Shown here: one piece after another, positions 45,745-54,415 of the stretch | How positions within the stretch are numbered: the stretch's first letter is position 1 | Layout: each line of letters opens with the position of its first letter | Assembly (NCBI RefSeq): GCF_900113055.1 | Contig: NZ_FONZ01000001.1 | Location: 992,001 to 1,056,000 of the forward strand | Reading direction: 5' to 3' | Source of the DNA: Flavimobilis marinus | GTDB taxonomy: Bacteria > Actinomycetota > Actinomycetes > Actinomycetales > Cellulomonadaceae | DNA: 64,000 bases | Notes under the pieces: generated by a model | Told to the model about the DNA's origin: nothing | The model's input: the letters and a program-made list of their open reading frames with translations, nothing else | Databases searched by the model: none | Translations under genes and position numbers: made by a program

Positions 45745-45750
45745 TAGCGT
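45745..45750 (+). promoter_or_regulatory. -10 element before sepF
   Basis: TAGCGT in the context CTAGCGTGAG, about 54 nt before the sepF ATG. The same CTAGCGT occurs before ftsZ and divIVA. No clear -35. Confidence 0.4.
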
Positions 45751-45803
45751 GAGCAGCGCTGAGCACGATGACCCACCATGCACGCGACGAGATGGAGAGA
45801 GCG

Positions 45804-46292
45804 ATGGCCGGAGCGCTGCGCAAGACCATGCTGTACCTGGGCCTCGCCGACGACCGCGGCGAGCAGGAGTACGCCGACGAGTACGTCGAGGACTACACCG
45901 AGCACGAGGGCGAGGCTGAGATGTCCCACGACTTCCCCGCGCAGGTGACGCCCATCAACCGGGCCGTCGCGCAGCGCGAGCAGGCCATGCACGGCGCCGG
46001 CCTGCGCCGGATCACGACCGTGCACCCGCGTTCGTACAACGACGCGCGCGTGATCGGCGAGGCCTTCCGGTCCGGCACCCCCGTGATCATGAACCTCTCC
46101 GACATGGACGACGCCGACGCCAAGCGCCTGGTCGACTTCTCCGCCGGTCTCATCTTCGGCCTACGCGGCGCGATCGAGCGGGTCACCAACAAGGTGTTCC
46201 TCCTGTCCCCCGAGAGCGTCGAGATCACCGCCGAGGAGCGGGGTCCCGTGGCGGACCCGGTCACGCGCGCGGGCTTCTACAACCAGAGCTGA
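45804..46292 (+). CDS. sepF: Cell division protein SepF
   Basis: FtsZ-binding membrane anchor of 162 aa. It has an N-terminal amphipathic segment ([14 protein letters not shown]), an acidic linker, and the SepF core ([58 protein letters not shown]). The ATG at 45804 follows GGAGAGA. A frame-open extension to an ATG at 45768 lacks a ribosome-binding site and would displace the membrane-targeting helix. It is the key Z-ring tether in actinobacteria without FtsA. Confidence 0.94.
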   Translation: MAGALRKTMLYLGLADDRGEQEYADEYVEDYTEHEGEAEMSHDFPAQVTPINRAVAQREQAMHGAGLRRITTVHPRSYNDARVIGEAFRSGTPVIMNLSDMDDADAKRLVDFSAGLIFGLRGAIERVTNKVFLLSPESVEITAEERGPVADPVTRAGFYNQS

Positions 46293-46302
46293 TCCGTCGC
46301 CG

Positions 46303-46590
46303 GTGGACATCGTCATCGAGCTGCTCAGGCTCGCGCTCTTCCTATACATCCTCGTGCTCTTCAGCCGGGTGGTCCTCGACCTCGTGCGGATGCTCGCACG
46401 GGACTGGCGGCCCACCGGGGTGGTGCTCGTGCTGGCCGAGGGCGTGTACATGCTCACGGACCCGCCGCTGCGTGCGCTGCGCAAGGTGATCCCGCCCCTG
46501 TCGCTCGGTCCCGTGCGCCTGGACCTTGCCTTCATGGTCCTGCTCCTGGCGTGCTATCTGCTCTCCGGGCTGCTCAGCACCCTCGCCTGA
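46303..46590 (+). CDS. YggT family membrane protein
   Basis: Protein of 95 aa with two or three membrane spans (LLRLALFLYILVLFSRVVLDLV near the start and LDLAFMVLLLACYLLSGLL at the end). The YggT signature TDPPLRALRKVIPPLSLGPVRLDL lies between them. Function is unknown. The conserved position between sepF and divIVA suggests a role in division or growth-zone organisation. The GTG start has no ribosome-binding site and lies 10 nt after the sepF stop, so it probably depends on coupling. Confidence 0.88.
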   Translation: MDIVIELLRLALFLYILVLFSRVVLDLVRMLARDWRPTGVVLVLAEGVYMLTDPPLRALRKVIPPLSLGPVRLDLAFMVLLLACYLLSGLLSTLA

Positions 46591-46648
46591 CCGCGCACCG
46601 GTGCGCCGTCACGGCGTGCTCCCCGCGCACAACTCCCCGTTCATCCGC

Positions 46649-46654
46649 TAGCGT
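46649..46654 (+). promoter_or_regulatory. -10 element before divIVA
   Basis: TAGCGT in CTAGCGTGAG, 62 nt before the divIVA ATG, matching the element upstream of sepF. The -35 is unclear. Confidence 0.4.
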
Positions 46655-46716
46655 GAGGCCGTGGTCGTCCCTGACCTCCCGCTCATGACCCGCGAATACC
46701 GCATTGAGGTGACACG

Positions 46717-47412
46717 ATGGCACTGCTCACGGCAGACGACATCCTGAACAAGAAGTTCACGGCAACCAAGTTCCGTGAGGGGTACGACGTCGTCGAGGTC
46801 GACGACTTCCTCGACGAGGTCCTCGAGACCCTCCGTGCGCTCCAGGGTGAGAACGACGACCTGCGCGCCAAGCTCGCCGAGGCCGAGGCCAAGGTCGCCG
46901 AGGCGACGCGCGCCGGTGCCCAGGCCCCGGCGCCCGCTCCGGCCCCCGTGCCCGAGGCGCGCCCGGAGCCCGAGCCGGAGCCCGAGCCGGAGCCCGAGCC
47001 CGAGCCGGCCCCCGCGCCGCCGGCGCCCGTCGCTGCGGCCCCCGCGCCTGCTCCCGTCCAGGCCACGGCCCGGATGAGCGAGCCGGAGTCCGCGACGGGC
47101 ATGCTGCAGCTCGCGCAGCGTCTGCACGACGAGTACGTCCGCAACGGCCAGGAAGAGGGCGAGCGCCTCGTCGGCGAGGCTCGCGAGGAGGGCGAGCGCA
47201 TCGTCCGCGAGGCCGAGCAGCAGTCGGCACGCACCCTCGAGCAGCTCGAGCAGGAGCGCTCGCTCCTGGAGCGCAAGATCGACGAGCTCCGCCAGTTCGA
47301 GCGCGACTACCGCACCCGTCTGCAGAGCTACCTCGAGACGCTGCTGGGCGACCTGAACAACCGCGGCTCGGCGCTCCCGGGCCGAGGCGACCAGCCGAAC
47401 CAGGGCATCTGA
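46717..47412 (+). CDS. divIVA: DivIVA/Wag31 polar growth and division scaffold
   Basis: Coiled-coil protein of 231 aa. The conserved membrane-binding N-terminus is MALLTADDILNKKFTATKFREGYDVVEVDDFLDEVLETL. A first coiled coil follows, then a Pro/Ala/Glu linker (about 68-120) with a tandem Pro-Glu run encoded by GAGCCG/GAGCCC-type repeats, then a long C-terminal coiled coil (about 128-222). In actinobacteria it marks growing poles and recruits wall synthesis. The ATG follows GAGGTGA. Confidence 0.95.
   Translation: MALLTADDILNKKFTATKFREGYDVVEVDDFLDEVLETLRALQGENDDLRAKLAEAEAKVAEATRAGAQAPAPAPAPVPEARPEPEPEPEPEPEPEPAPAPPAPVAAAPAPAPVQATARMSEPESATGMLQLAQRLHDEYVRNGQEEGERLVGEAREEGERIVREAEQQSARTLEQLEQERSLLERKIDELRQFERDYRTRLQSYLETLLGDLNNRGSALPGRGDQPNQGI
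46956..47010 (+). repeat. Pro-Glu codon repeat in the divIVA linker
   Basis: Six-base units of the form GAGCCC/GAGCCG repeat in tandem and encode alternating Glu-Pro. Such a tract could expand or contract by slippage and alter linker length. Confidence 0.6.
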
Positions 47413-47438
47413 CTCAAGCCCCATCGCCGCTGAGGTCT

Positions 47439-47494
47439 CGCGCGGCCGGTGGTGCCCACTTCCGTCGTGAAGTGTTGGCACCACCGGCCGCGCG
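47439..47494 (+). terminator. Terminator hairpin after divIVA
   Basis: Arms 47439-47456 and 47477-47494 form a perfect 18-bp stem. Within the loop CACTTC/GAAGTG (47457-47462 and 47469-47474) extends the structure. It marks the end of the division cluster; the next promoter (TATCCT) begins 5 nt later. Confidence 0.85.
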
Positions 47495-47498
47495 CGTC

Positions 47499-47504
47499 TA
47501 TCCT
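47499..47504 (+). promoter_or_regulatory. -10 element of the TraR/DksA-like gene
   Basis: TATCCT, directly after the divIVA terminator. The 30-nt leader contains TGCGAACAGAGAGG (47515-47528), identical over 14 nt to the hflX leader. Confidence 0.5.
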
Positions 47505-47534
47505 CAGGCATCCTTGCGAACAGAGAGGTCCGGT

Positions 47535-47999
47535 GTGATGCCGATCCAGAACGAAGAAGCGGCGCAGACGTTCAAGGAGCGCTTCCCGCGCCTCGCCAAG
47601 GACGTCAAGACGTTCCCCGTGCGTGACGGCGAGGAGCCGTGGACCACCAAGGACGTCAAGGAGCTCGCCGAGGAGCTCCTCGCCGAGGTCGACCGGCTGA
47701 CGGTGGACCTGGAGGCGGCGGACCGCGAGCTGTCCGAGCTCCTGCGCAACTCCGGCGACGGCGCGGGGGACGACCAGGCGGACTCCGGCTCTAGCGCGCT
47801 CGAGCGCGAGCAGGAGCTGACGTTCGTCAACAACACGCGTGACCTCCTGCAGCAGAATCACCGCGCGCTGTCGCGGATCGCCGCGGGCACCTACGGCACG
47901 TGCGAGTCGTGCGGCGGCCCCGTGGGCAAGGCGCGCCTGCAGGCTTTCCCCCGCGCAACCCTCTGCGTCGCCTGCAAGCAGCGGGAGGAGCGTCGCTGA
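47535..47999 (+). CDS. TraR/DksA-type zinc-finger protein
   Basis: Protein of 154 aa. The N-terminal half is Lys/Glu-rich and predicted helical. The C-terminal half has the DksA/TraR hairpin-like region (LLQQNHRALSRIAAGTYGTCESCGG) and a C4 zinc finger: CESC, then CVAC 20 residues on. DksA relatives bind the RNA polymerase secondary channel. Acidic tip residues typical of DksA were not clear, so regulatory activity is uncertain. The GTG at 47535 is chosen over the ATG at 47538 because AGAGAGG is then 6 nt away, exactly as at hflX. Confidence 0.85.
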   Translation: MMPIQNEEAAQTFKERFPRLAKDVKTFPVRDGEEPWTTKDVKELAEELLAEVDRLTVDLEAADRELSELLRNSGDGAGDDQADSGSSALEREQELTFVNNTRDLLQQNHRALSRIAAGTYGTCESCGGPVGKARLQAFPRATLCVACKQREERR

Positions 48000-48031
48000 G
48001 AGCCCGTAGCGGCGTGGGAGACTTCTCCTCG

Positions 48032-48664
48032 ATGACTGACACCTCTGACCCCACCGCGGCGCGAGCGCGACGCCTCACCACCGGCCTGACCTTGATCGCC
48101 GTCGTCGTGCTCGTCGCGGACCAGCTGTCGAAGTGGGCGGCGGAGTCCTGGCTGTCGACGTCGGAGCCGACGCGCTGGTTCCTGGGCGAGCTGCTGGGCT
48201 GGCGACTGATCTACAACCCTGGTGCGGCGCTGTCCATCGGCACCAGCTTCACGTGGGTGCTCACGATCATCGCGGTCGGCGTCGTCGTGACGATCGTCCG
48301 GCTCTCGCGCCGGCTCGTCTCGACTGGCTGGGCCGTGGCGCTCGGGCTGCTCCTCGGCGGCGCGCTCGGCAACCTCGGCGACCGCTTCTTCCGCGACCCA
48401 GGCTTCGCTCGGGGACACGTGGTCGACTTCATCAACTACGCGGACTTCTTCGTCGGGAACGTCGCGGACATCGCGATCGTCGTGGCTGCCGGCCTCATCG
48501 GGATCCTGTCGTTCCGCGGTGCGCCGCTGAGCGCCGATCCGAGCGAGCCTGCGGACTCGGCGACCCCTGAGGATCCCGCGGACTCCGCCGACGCCGATTT
48601 CGCCGAGGGCGAGTCCGCCGACCCGAAGGCGCCGCTCGCGACGCCCGAGGAGGACCGGGCGTGA
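48032..48664 (+). CDS. lspA: Lipoprotein signal peptidase (signal peptidase II)
   Basis: Membrane aspartic protease of 210 aa with four spans that cleaves prolipoprotein signal peptides. The first span has [12 protein letters not shown]. The catalytic aspartates lie in [13 protein letters not shown] and [19 protein letters not shown] Pro/Ala/Glu/Asp-rich cytoplasmic tail of about 45 residues is added at the C-terminus. Start ATG: GAGACT (48018-48023) ends 8 nt upstream, so it may be leaderless. The stop overlaps the pseudouridine synthase by GTGA. Confidence 0.93.
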   Translation: MTDTSDPTAARARRLTTGLTLIAVVVLVADQLSKWAAESWLSTSEPTRWFLGELLGWRLIYNPGAALSIGTSFTWVLTIIAVGVVVTIVRLSRRLVSTGWAVALGLLLGGALGNLGDRFFRDPGFARGHVVDFINYADFFVGNVADIAIVVAAGLIGILSFRGAPLSADPSEPADSATPEDPADSADADFAEGESADPKAPLATPEEDRA

Positions 48665-49593
48665 CCGCCCGCTCTCTTCCCGTCCCCGACGGGCTGGCGG
48701 GCGAGCGTGTGGACGCAGCCCTCGCCCGGCTGCTCGGCCTGTCCCGCACCCGCGCGGCCGAGCTCGCCGAGGCCGGCTACGTCGTCGTCGACGGACGTGC
48801 CGTGGGCAAGTCCGACCGCCTCGTGGCGGACGCGTGGCTCGAGGTCGAGATCCCGGACGAGCGGGAGCCCGACCCGGCGACGCCCACACCCGTGCCAGGC
48901 ATGGCCATCCGGTACGACGACGACGAGGTCGTCGTGGTGGACAAGCCCGTCGGCGTTGCCGCGCACCCGTCACCCGGTTGGACAGGCCCGACGGTCGTGG
49001 GCGCGCTCGCCGCCGCGGGCTACCGCATCGCGACGTCCGGGGCCGCCGAGCGGCAGGGCATCGTGCACCGCCTCGACGTGGGCACCTCGGGCTTGATGGT
49101 CGTCGCGAAGAGCGAGCGTGCCTACACGGTCCTCAAGCGCGCGTTCAAGGAGCGCACGGTCGACAAGGTCTACCACTCGGTGGTGCAGGGTCATCCTGAG
49201 CCGACGACCGGCACGATCGACGCGCCCGTGGGGCGTCACCCGGGCGCCGACTACAAGTTCGCCGTGGTGGCGTCGGGGAAGCCCTCGGTCACGCACTACG
49301 AGGTCCTGGAGATGTTCCCGGCCGCGTCGCTCGTCGAGGTGCATCTCGAGACGGGTCGCACCCACCAGATCCGCGTGCACTTCTCGGCGCTGCGGCACCC
49401 GTGCGTCGGGGACCTCACGTACGGGGCGGATCCGACGCTCGCCCGGCGCACCGGGCTGACCCGGCAGTGGTTGCACGCCATGCGCCTCGGGTTCGACCAC
49501 CCCGCCACGGGTCAGCGTCTGGAGATCGCCAGCGAGTACCCCGACGACCTCGCGCACGCCCTCGAGGTGCTCTCCTCCGGGACCGGACGGTGA
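48661..49593 (+). CDS. rluD: RluA/RluD-family pseudouridine synthase
   Basis: Enzyme of 310 aa. An N-terminal S4 RNA-binding domain ([21 protein letters not shown] onward, about 9-75) precedes the catalytic domain, with Asp in [15 protein letters not shown]. Substrate-binding motifs are [20 protein letters not shown] and [15 protein letters not shown]-like [12 protein letters not shown]. It is the large-subunit rRNA type by length and S4 domain; which uridines are modified is not deducible. The lspA-rluD order is conserved in many actinobacteria. It is coupled to both neighbours. Confidence 0.92.
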   Translation: MTARSLPVPDGLAGERVDAALARLLGLSRTRAAELAEAGYVVVDGRAVGKSDRLVADAWLEVEIPDEREPDPATPTPVPGMAIRYDDDEVVVVDKPVGVAAHPSPGWTGPTVVGALAAAGYRIATSGAAERQGIVHRLDVGTSGLMVVAKSERAYTVLKRAFKERTVDKVYHSVVQGHPEPTTGTIDAPVGRHPGADYKFAVVASGKPSVTHYEVLEMFPAASLVEVHLETGRTHQIRVHFSALRHPCVGDLTYGADPTLARRTGLTRQWLHAMRLGFDHPATGQRLEIASEYPDDLAHALEVLSSGTGR

Positions 49594-50102
49594 CCGAGGA
49601 GCGTCACGGGGCCCCGGGCTCGTACGTCGTCGAGCACGTGACCACGTCGGCGCAGCTCGAGGAGTGCTACGCCATCCGCATGGAGGTGTTCGTGGCGGAG
49701 CAGCAGGTGCCGGCCGAGGAGGAGCTCGACGACCTCGACGTCGCGCCCACGACGACGCACCTGCTCGTCCGGGGGCCTGGCGGCGAGGCCGTCGCCACGG
49801 GCCGGCTGCTGACCGACCCGGCCCACCCGGACGTCGTCCACGTGGGCCGTGTTGCTGTGCGGCGCGTGGCTCGTGGCACCGGGGTCGGCCGGCACCTGAT
49901 GGAGGCGCTGCACGAGCGCGCCCGCGCGCTGCCGGTGCCCGCCAGACGGGTCGAGCTCAGCGCCCAGGAGCAGGCGCTCGCCTTCTACCAGCGGCTCGGC
50001 TATGCGATCGGTGAGGCGCGCTACCTGGACGCAGGCATCTGGCACCGGGACGCGTGGCTCGAGCTCGCCGACGGTTCGGGAAGCGTCGGCCGGGGCGCCT
50101 AG
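49590..50102 (+). CDS. GNAT-family N-acetyltransferase
   Basis: Protein of 170 aa of the ElaA/YjcF-like GNAT group. It has the N-terminal [28 protein letters not shown] (typical FV-EQ-V-EEE-D motif), the acetyl-CoA loop [14 protein letters not shown], and the ending [16 protein letters not shown]. The substrate is unknown. The GTG overlaps the rluD stop. Its TAG stop is the first three bases of the dnaE -10 hexamer. Confidence 0.85.
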   Translation: MTEERHGAPGSYVVEHVTTSAQLEECYAIRMEVFVAEQQVPAEEELDDLDVAPTTTHLLVRGPGGEAVATGRLLTDPAHPDVVHVGRVAVRRVARGTGVGRHLMEALHERARALPVPARRVELSAQEQALAFYQRLGYAIGEARYLDAGIWHRDAWLELADGSGSVGRGA

Positions 50103-50105
50103 ACT
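50100..50105 (+). promoter_or_regulatory. Leaderless -10 of dnaE
   Basis: TAGACT, sharing its TAG with the stop codon of the upstream gene and ending 6 nt before the dnaE ATG. Confidence 0.6.
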
Positions 50106-50111
50106 GCCTCC

Positions 50112-53100
50112 ATGCCGCACTCGTCCTCGGACTTCGTTCACCTCCACGTGCACACCGAGTACTCGATGCTCGACGGCGCCGCCCGGCTGGGGGACCTGTT
50201 CGAGGAGACCTCGCGCCTGGGCCAGAAGGCCATCGCGACCACCGATCACGGGTACCTTTTCGGCGCCTACGACTTCTGGAAGCAGGCCACCGCAGCCGGC
50301 GTGAAGCCGATCATCGGCGTCGAGGCGTACGTCACGCCGGGGACCTCGCGGTTCGACCAGACGCGCGTCCGGTTCGGGGAGAAGGGGCAGGAGTCCGACG
50401 ACGTCTCCGCCCGCGGCGCGTACACGCACATGACGATGTGGGCGCGGAACAACGAGGGTCTGCACAACCTCTTCCGGGCGAGCTCGTACGCCTCGCTCGA
50501 GGGACAGATGGGCAAGTGGCCGCGCATGGACCGCGACCTGCTCGAGCGCTTCAGCGGCGGGATGATCGCCTCGACGGGCTGCCCGTCCGGGGAGATCCAG
50601 ACCCGGCTGCGGCTGGGCCAGTGGGACGAGGCCGTCCGCGCCGCCGGCGAGCTCCAGGACATCTACGGCAAGGAGTTCTTCTACGTCGAGCTGATGGACC
50701 ACGGTCTCAGCATCGAGCAGCGCGTCCTGGCCCAGCTCATCGAGCTGTCCAAGGCCATCGGTGCGCCGCTGCTCGCCACGAACGACTCGCACTACGTCAA
50801 GCAGGAGGACTCCCCGTCGCAGGAGGCCCTGCTCTGCATCAACTCGGGCTCCACGCTCACCGACCCGGACCGGTTCAAGTTCGACGGCGACGGCTACTAC
50901 CTCAAGTCCGCCGAGGAGATGCGCCGCATCTGGGCCGAGCTGCCGGAGGCCTGCGACAACACCGTCGCGCTCGCCGAGCAGTGCGAGGTGTCGTTCAACA
51001 CCTCGGCGAACTACATGCCCAACTACCCGTGCCCCCCGGGCGAGGACGAGACCTCCTGGTTCATCAAGGAGGTCGAGCGGGGCCTCGAGGTGCGCTATCC
51101 CGACGGCATCCCCGCCGACGTGCGCGCCCAGGCGGAGTACGAGACGCAGGTCATCACTCAGATGGGCTTCCCGGGGTACTTCCTCGTCGTCGCGGACTTC
51201 ATCAACTGGTCCAAGGACAACGGCATCCGGGTCGGGCCCGGCCGAGGCTCGGGCGCTGGCTCGATGGCCGCGTACGCGATGCGCATCACGGACCTCGACC
51301 CGCTGCAGCACGGCCTGATCTTCGAGCGCTTCCTCAACCCGGACCGCGTCTCGATGCCCGACTTCGACGTCGACTTCGACGAGCGCCGCCGTGGCGAGGT
51401 GATCCGGTACGTCACCCAGAAGTACGGCGAGGACCGCGTCGCACAGATCGTCACCTACGGCACCATCAAGGCCAAGCAGGCGCTCAAGGACTCCGCCCGG
51501 CTGCTGGGCATGCCGTTCGCGATGGGGGAGAAGCTCACCAAGGCGATGCCGCCCGCGATCATGGGCAAGGACATCAGCCTCACGGGGATCTTCGACCCGT
51601 CCGACAAGCGCTACAACGAGGCGGACGAGTTCCGTCAGGTGCACGCCGCCGACCCGGACGCTCAGCGCGTCGTGGAGCTGGCCAAGGGCATCGAAGGGCT
51701 GAAGCGCCAGTGGGGCGTGCACGCGGCCGGCGTCATCATGTCGAGCGAGCCGTTGATCGACATCATCCCGATCATGCGGCGCCTGCAGGACGGCGCGGTC
51801 ATCACGCAGTTCGACTACCCCAAGTGCGAAGAGCTCGGCCTCATCAAGATGGACTTCCTGGGGCTGCGGAACCTCACGATCCTCGACGACGCGCTCGCGA
51901 ACATCGTGATGAACGGCAAGGAGCCGGTCGACCTCGAGGCGCTCACGCTCGACGACCCGGCCACCTACGCGCTCCTGGGCCGGGGCGACACGCTCGGGGT
52001 GTTCCAGCTCGACGGCGGCGGCATGCGCACGCTCCTCAAGCTCATGCGCCCCGACAACTTCGAGGACATCTCCGCCGTCGGCGCGCTCTACCGGCCTGGT
52101 CCGATGGGCGCCAACTCGCACACGAACTACGCGCTGCGCAAGAACGGCCAGCAGGAGGTCACCCCGATCCACCCGGAGCTCGAGGAGCCGCTGGCGGAGA
52201 TCCTGGGCGCGACCTACGGCCTGATCGTGTACCAGGAGCAGGTCATGGCGATCGCGCAGAAGGTCGCGGGCTACAGCCTCGGCCAGGCCGACATCCTGCG
52301 GCGCGTGATGGGCAAGAAGAAGAAGGCCGAGCTCGACAAGCAGTTCGAGGGCTTCTCCCAGGGGATGATCGACCGGGGCTTCTCGATGGCCGCGGTCAAG
52401 ACGCTGTGGGACATCCTGCTGCCGTTCTCCGACTACGCGTTCAACAAGGCGCACTCGGCTGCCTACGGCGTCGTGTCGTACTGGACGGCCTACCTCAAGG
52501 CTAACTACCCGACCGAGTACATGGCGGCGCTGCTCACGAGCGTGCGCGACGACAAGGACAAGTCGGCGCTGTACCTCAACGAGTGCCGGCACATGGGCAT
52601 CACGGTGCTCCCGCCGGACGTCAACTCCTCCTCGGCGAACTTCACGGCTGTCGACAAGGACATCCGGTTCGGTCTGACCGCCATCCGCAACGTGGGTGCG
52701 AACGTCGTCGACGCGATCGTGGCGGCTCGTGAGGCGCACGGCGAGTTCACGTCGTTCACGGACTTCCTCGACAAGGTGCCGGCGGTCGTCTGCAACAAGC
52801 GCACGATCGAGTCGCTCATCAAGGCCGGGGCGTTCGACTCGCTCGGGCACACGCGGCGCGCGCTCGTCGTGGTGCACGAGCAGGCCGTCGACTCGGTGAT
52901 CGGCGTCAAGCGCAAGGAGGCCGAGGGACAGTTCGACCTGTTCGCGGACCTGGGGGCGGAGGGCGCCGACGACGGCATGTCGTTCAGCGTCGAGGTTCCG
53001 GTGCTGCCGGACTGGGACAAGAAGCAGCTCCTTGCCTTCGAGCGGGAGATGCTCGGCCTGTACGTCTCCGACCACCCCCTGTCCGGCCTCGAGCACGTCC

Positions 53101-53651
53101 TGTCGCGTGCGGCCGAGACCTCGATCGCGTCCCTGATCGCGGACGACGTGCGCCCCGACGGCTCGACGGTGGTGATCGCGGGCCTGATCACGTCCCTGCA
53201 GCGCAAGATGTCCAAGAACGGCAACCCGTGGGCCGCAGTCACGATCGAGGACCTCGCCGGCGGCGTCGAGGTGATGTTCTTCGGCGAGACCTACCTGGCG
53301 TACTCGACGATCCTCGCCGAGGACCAGGTCGTGGTGCTCAAGGGCCGCGTGCGTCGGCGCGACGAGACCATGCAGCTGCAGGCGATGGAGGTCTCGCTCC
53401 CCGACATCTCCGTGGGCACCGACTCGCCCCTCGTGGTGACGCTCGCGACCTCGCGGTGCACGCAGCCGATCGTCGAGAAGCTGCGGGACGTCCTGCGCAC
53501 CCACCCGGGCAGCACCGAGGTGCACCTGCGGCTGACGAGCCCGGGGCGGTCCACCGTCATGCGGCTCGAGGACAAGCTGCGCGTGGAGCGCACGCCGGCG
53601 TTGTCGGGCGACCTCAAGGCATTGCTGGGCCCGTCCTGCCTGATGGTCTGA
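50112..53651 (+). CDS. dnaE: DNA polymerase III alpha subunit (DnaE1)
   Basis: Replicative polymerase of 1179 aa. The PHP domain at the N-terminus keeps the metal ligands expected of an active 3'-5' exonuclease: HLHVHTEYS, TDHGYLF, GVEAYVT, YTHMTMWA, STGCPSGE and TNDSHYV. The polymerase active site is in GPGRGSGAGS and PDFDVDFDERRR. Later come the fingers, a helix-hairpin-helix region, an OB fold (VVIAGLITSLQRKMSKNG) and a short C-terminal domain. It is the housekeeping DnaE1, not the error-prone DnaE2. The start is leaderless-like. Confidence 0.97.
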   Translation: MPHSSSDFVHLHVHTEYSMLDGAARLGDLFEETSRLGQKAIATTDHGYLFGAYDFWKQATAAGVKPIIGVEAYVTPGTSRFDQTRVRFGEKGQESDDVSARGAYTHMTMWARNNEGLHNLFRASSYASLEGQMGKWPRMDRDLLERFSGGMIASTGCPSGEIQTRLRLGQWDEAVRAAGELQDIYGKEFFYVELMDHGLSIEQRVLAQLIELSKAIGAPLLATNDSHYVKQEDSPSQEALLCINSGSTLTDPDRFKFDGDGYYLKSAEEMRRIWAELPEACDNTVALAEQCEVSFNTSANYMPNYPCPPGEDETSWFIKEVERGLEVRYPDGIPADVRAQAEYETQVITQMGFPGYFLVVADFINWSKDNGIRVGPGRGSGAGSMAAYAMRITDLDPLQHGLIFERFLNPDRVSMPDFDVDFDERRRGEVIRYVTQKYGEDRVAQIVTYGTIKAKQALKDSARLLGMPFAMGEKLTKAMPPAIMGKDISLTGIFDPSDKRYNEADEFRQVHAADPDAQRVVELAKGIEGLKRQWGVHAAGVIMSSEPLIDIIPIMRRLQDGAVITQFDYPKCEELGLIKMDFLGLRNLTILDDALANIVMNGKEPVDLEALTLDDPATYALLGRGDTLGVFQLDGGGMRTLLKLMRPDNFEDISAVGALYRPGPMGANSHTNYALRKNGQQEVTPIHPELEEPLAEILGATYGLIVYQEQVMAIAQKVAGYSLGQADILRRVMGKKKKAELDKQFEGFSQGMIDRGFSMAAVKTLWDILLPFSDYAFNKAHSAAYGVVSYWTAYLKANYPTEYMAALLTSVRDDKDKSALYLNECRHMGITVLPPDVNSSSANFTAVDKDIRFGLTAIRNVGANVVDAIVAAREAHGEFTSFTDFLDKVPAVVCNKRTIESLIKAGAFDSLGHTRRALVVVHEQAVDSVIGVKRKEAEGQFDLFADLGAEGADDGMSFSVEVPVLPDWDKKQLLAFEREMLGLYVSDHPLSGLEHVLSRAAETSIASLIADDVRPDGSTVVIAGLITSLQRKMSKNGNPWAAVTIEDLAGGVEVMFFGETYLAYSTILAEDQVVVLKGRVRRRDETMQLQAMEVSLPDISVGTDSPLVVTLATSRCTQPIVEKLRDVLRTHPGSTEVHLRLTSPGRSTVMRLEDKLRVERTPALSGDLKALLGPSCLMV

Positions 53652-53658
53652 GCCCACC

Positions 53659-53664
53659 TAGACT
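53659..53664 (+). promoter_or_regulatory. Leaderless -10 of the F420/FMN oxidoreductase gene
   Basis: TAGACT ending 6 nt before the GTG at 53671, only 7 nt after the dnaE stop. Confidence 0.55.
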
Positions 53665-53670
53665 CGGGCG

Positions 53671-54078
53671 GTGATCCATCTGACGCCCGAGCAGCACGTC
53701 TTCGTGACTGAACGCCACCTCGCCACCCTGAGCACGCTGCGGGCCGACGGCTCTCCGCACGTCGTGCCCGTGGGCTTCACGTGGGACCCCGACGCCGGGG
53801 TGGTGCGGATCACCACCAAGGTGACGGCCGTGAAGGCGCGCAACGCCCAGCGCCTGGGACCGGCGGGGGAGCGGCCGCGGGCGGCCGTGTGCCAGGTCGA
53901 TGGGGGCCGCTGGATGACGCTCGAGGGCACCATCGAGCTGCGGACCGCGGCGGACGAGGTCGCCGAGGCCGTCCGCCGCTACGCCCGGCGCTACCGCCAG
54001 CTGGAGGAGAACCCCGAGCGCGCTGTCCTGGTCCTCACCGTGGACAAGGTGATGAGCTCGTCCTACATGGCGCGCTGA
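53671..54078 (+). CDS. PPOX-class F420-dependent/FMN-binding oxidoreductase
   Basis: Split-barrel flavin/deazaflavin-binding protein of 135 aa of the pyridoxamine-5'-phosphate-oxidase superfamily. It opens [37 protein letters not shown], the family N-terminus, followed by [13 protein letters not shown] (cofactor phosphate contacts) and the [10 protein letters not shown] strand. Whether the cofactor is F420 or FMN is not decidable by eye. The GTG start is supported by TAGACT 6 nt upstream. Confidence 0.85.
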   Translation: MIHLTPEQHVFVTERHLATLSTLRADGSPHVVPVGFTWDPDAGVVRITTKVTAVKARNAQRLGPAGERPRAAVCQVDGGRWMTLEGTIELRTAADEVAEAVRRYARRYRQLEENPERAVLVLTVDKVMSSSYMAR

Positions 54079-54136
54079 GCGCGTCGCGGCTGGCGCTGGT
54101 CCCGAACCGCTGGGCCCGAAGCCGCTGGCGCAGGGC

Positions 54137-54364
54137 TCAGCCCGCAGCGCCCACCTGGGCCGTGCGGTCCCCGTGCGGCGCGGAGACGACGACGACGTCG
54201 CCGGCGACGAGCTGGCGTCCCCGGCGGGTCTCGGTCTCACCGTTGACCGCGACCTCACCGTCGGCGACGAGCTCGGCGGCCTGCGCGCCCGACTCGGCGA
54301 GGTCGGCGAGCTTGAGGAACTGCCCCAGGCGGATGCTTGCGTCCTTGATCGGCACGATGTTCAC
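54137..54364 (-). CDS. S4-domain RNA-binding protein (YbcJ-like)
   Basis: Compact protein of 75 aa consisting of one S4 domain: [32 protein letters not shown] and [14 protein letters not shown]. Probably contacts structured RNA; no catalytic domain. The GTG at 54362-54364 (complement) is preferred because GAGACT (complement of 54371-54376) ends 6 nt upstream. An ATG at 54382 would add MGETGG. It diverges from hisD, whose -10 lies about 30 nt further on. Confidence 0.85.
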   Translation of the reverse strand: MNIVPIKDASIRLGQFLKLADLAESGAQAAELVADGEVAVNGETETRRGRQLVAGDVVVVSAPHGDRTAQVGAAG

Positions 54365-54402
54365 GCCCCCAGTCTCGCCCATCGAGGACTGCCGGTGCTC
54401 GC

Positions 54403-54408
54403 TAGACT
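54403..54408 (+). promoter_or_regulatory. Leaderless -10 of hisD
   Basis: TAGACT ending 7 nt before the hisD GTG at 54416. Confidence 0.55.
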
Positions 54409-54415
54409 CGCCCCT

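Noticed and set aside
49512-53657. A 1381-codon open frame on the minus strand across dnaE.
   Set aside because: It is an antisense shadow of dnaE in very GC-rich DNA: low-complexity Arg/Val/Leu/Asp composition, no domain, and dnaE has complete family motifs.
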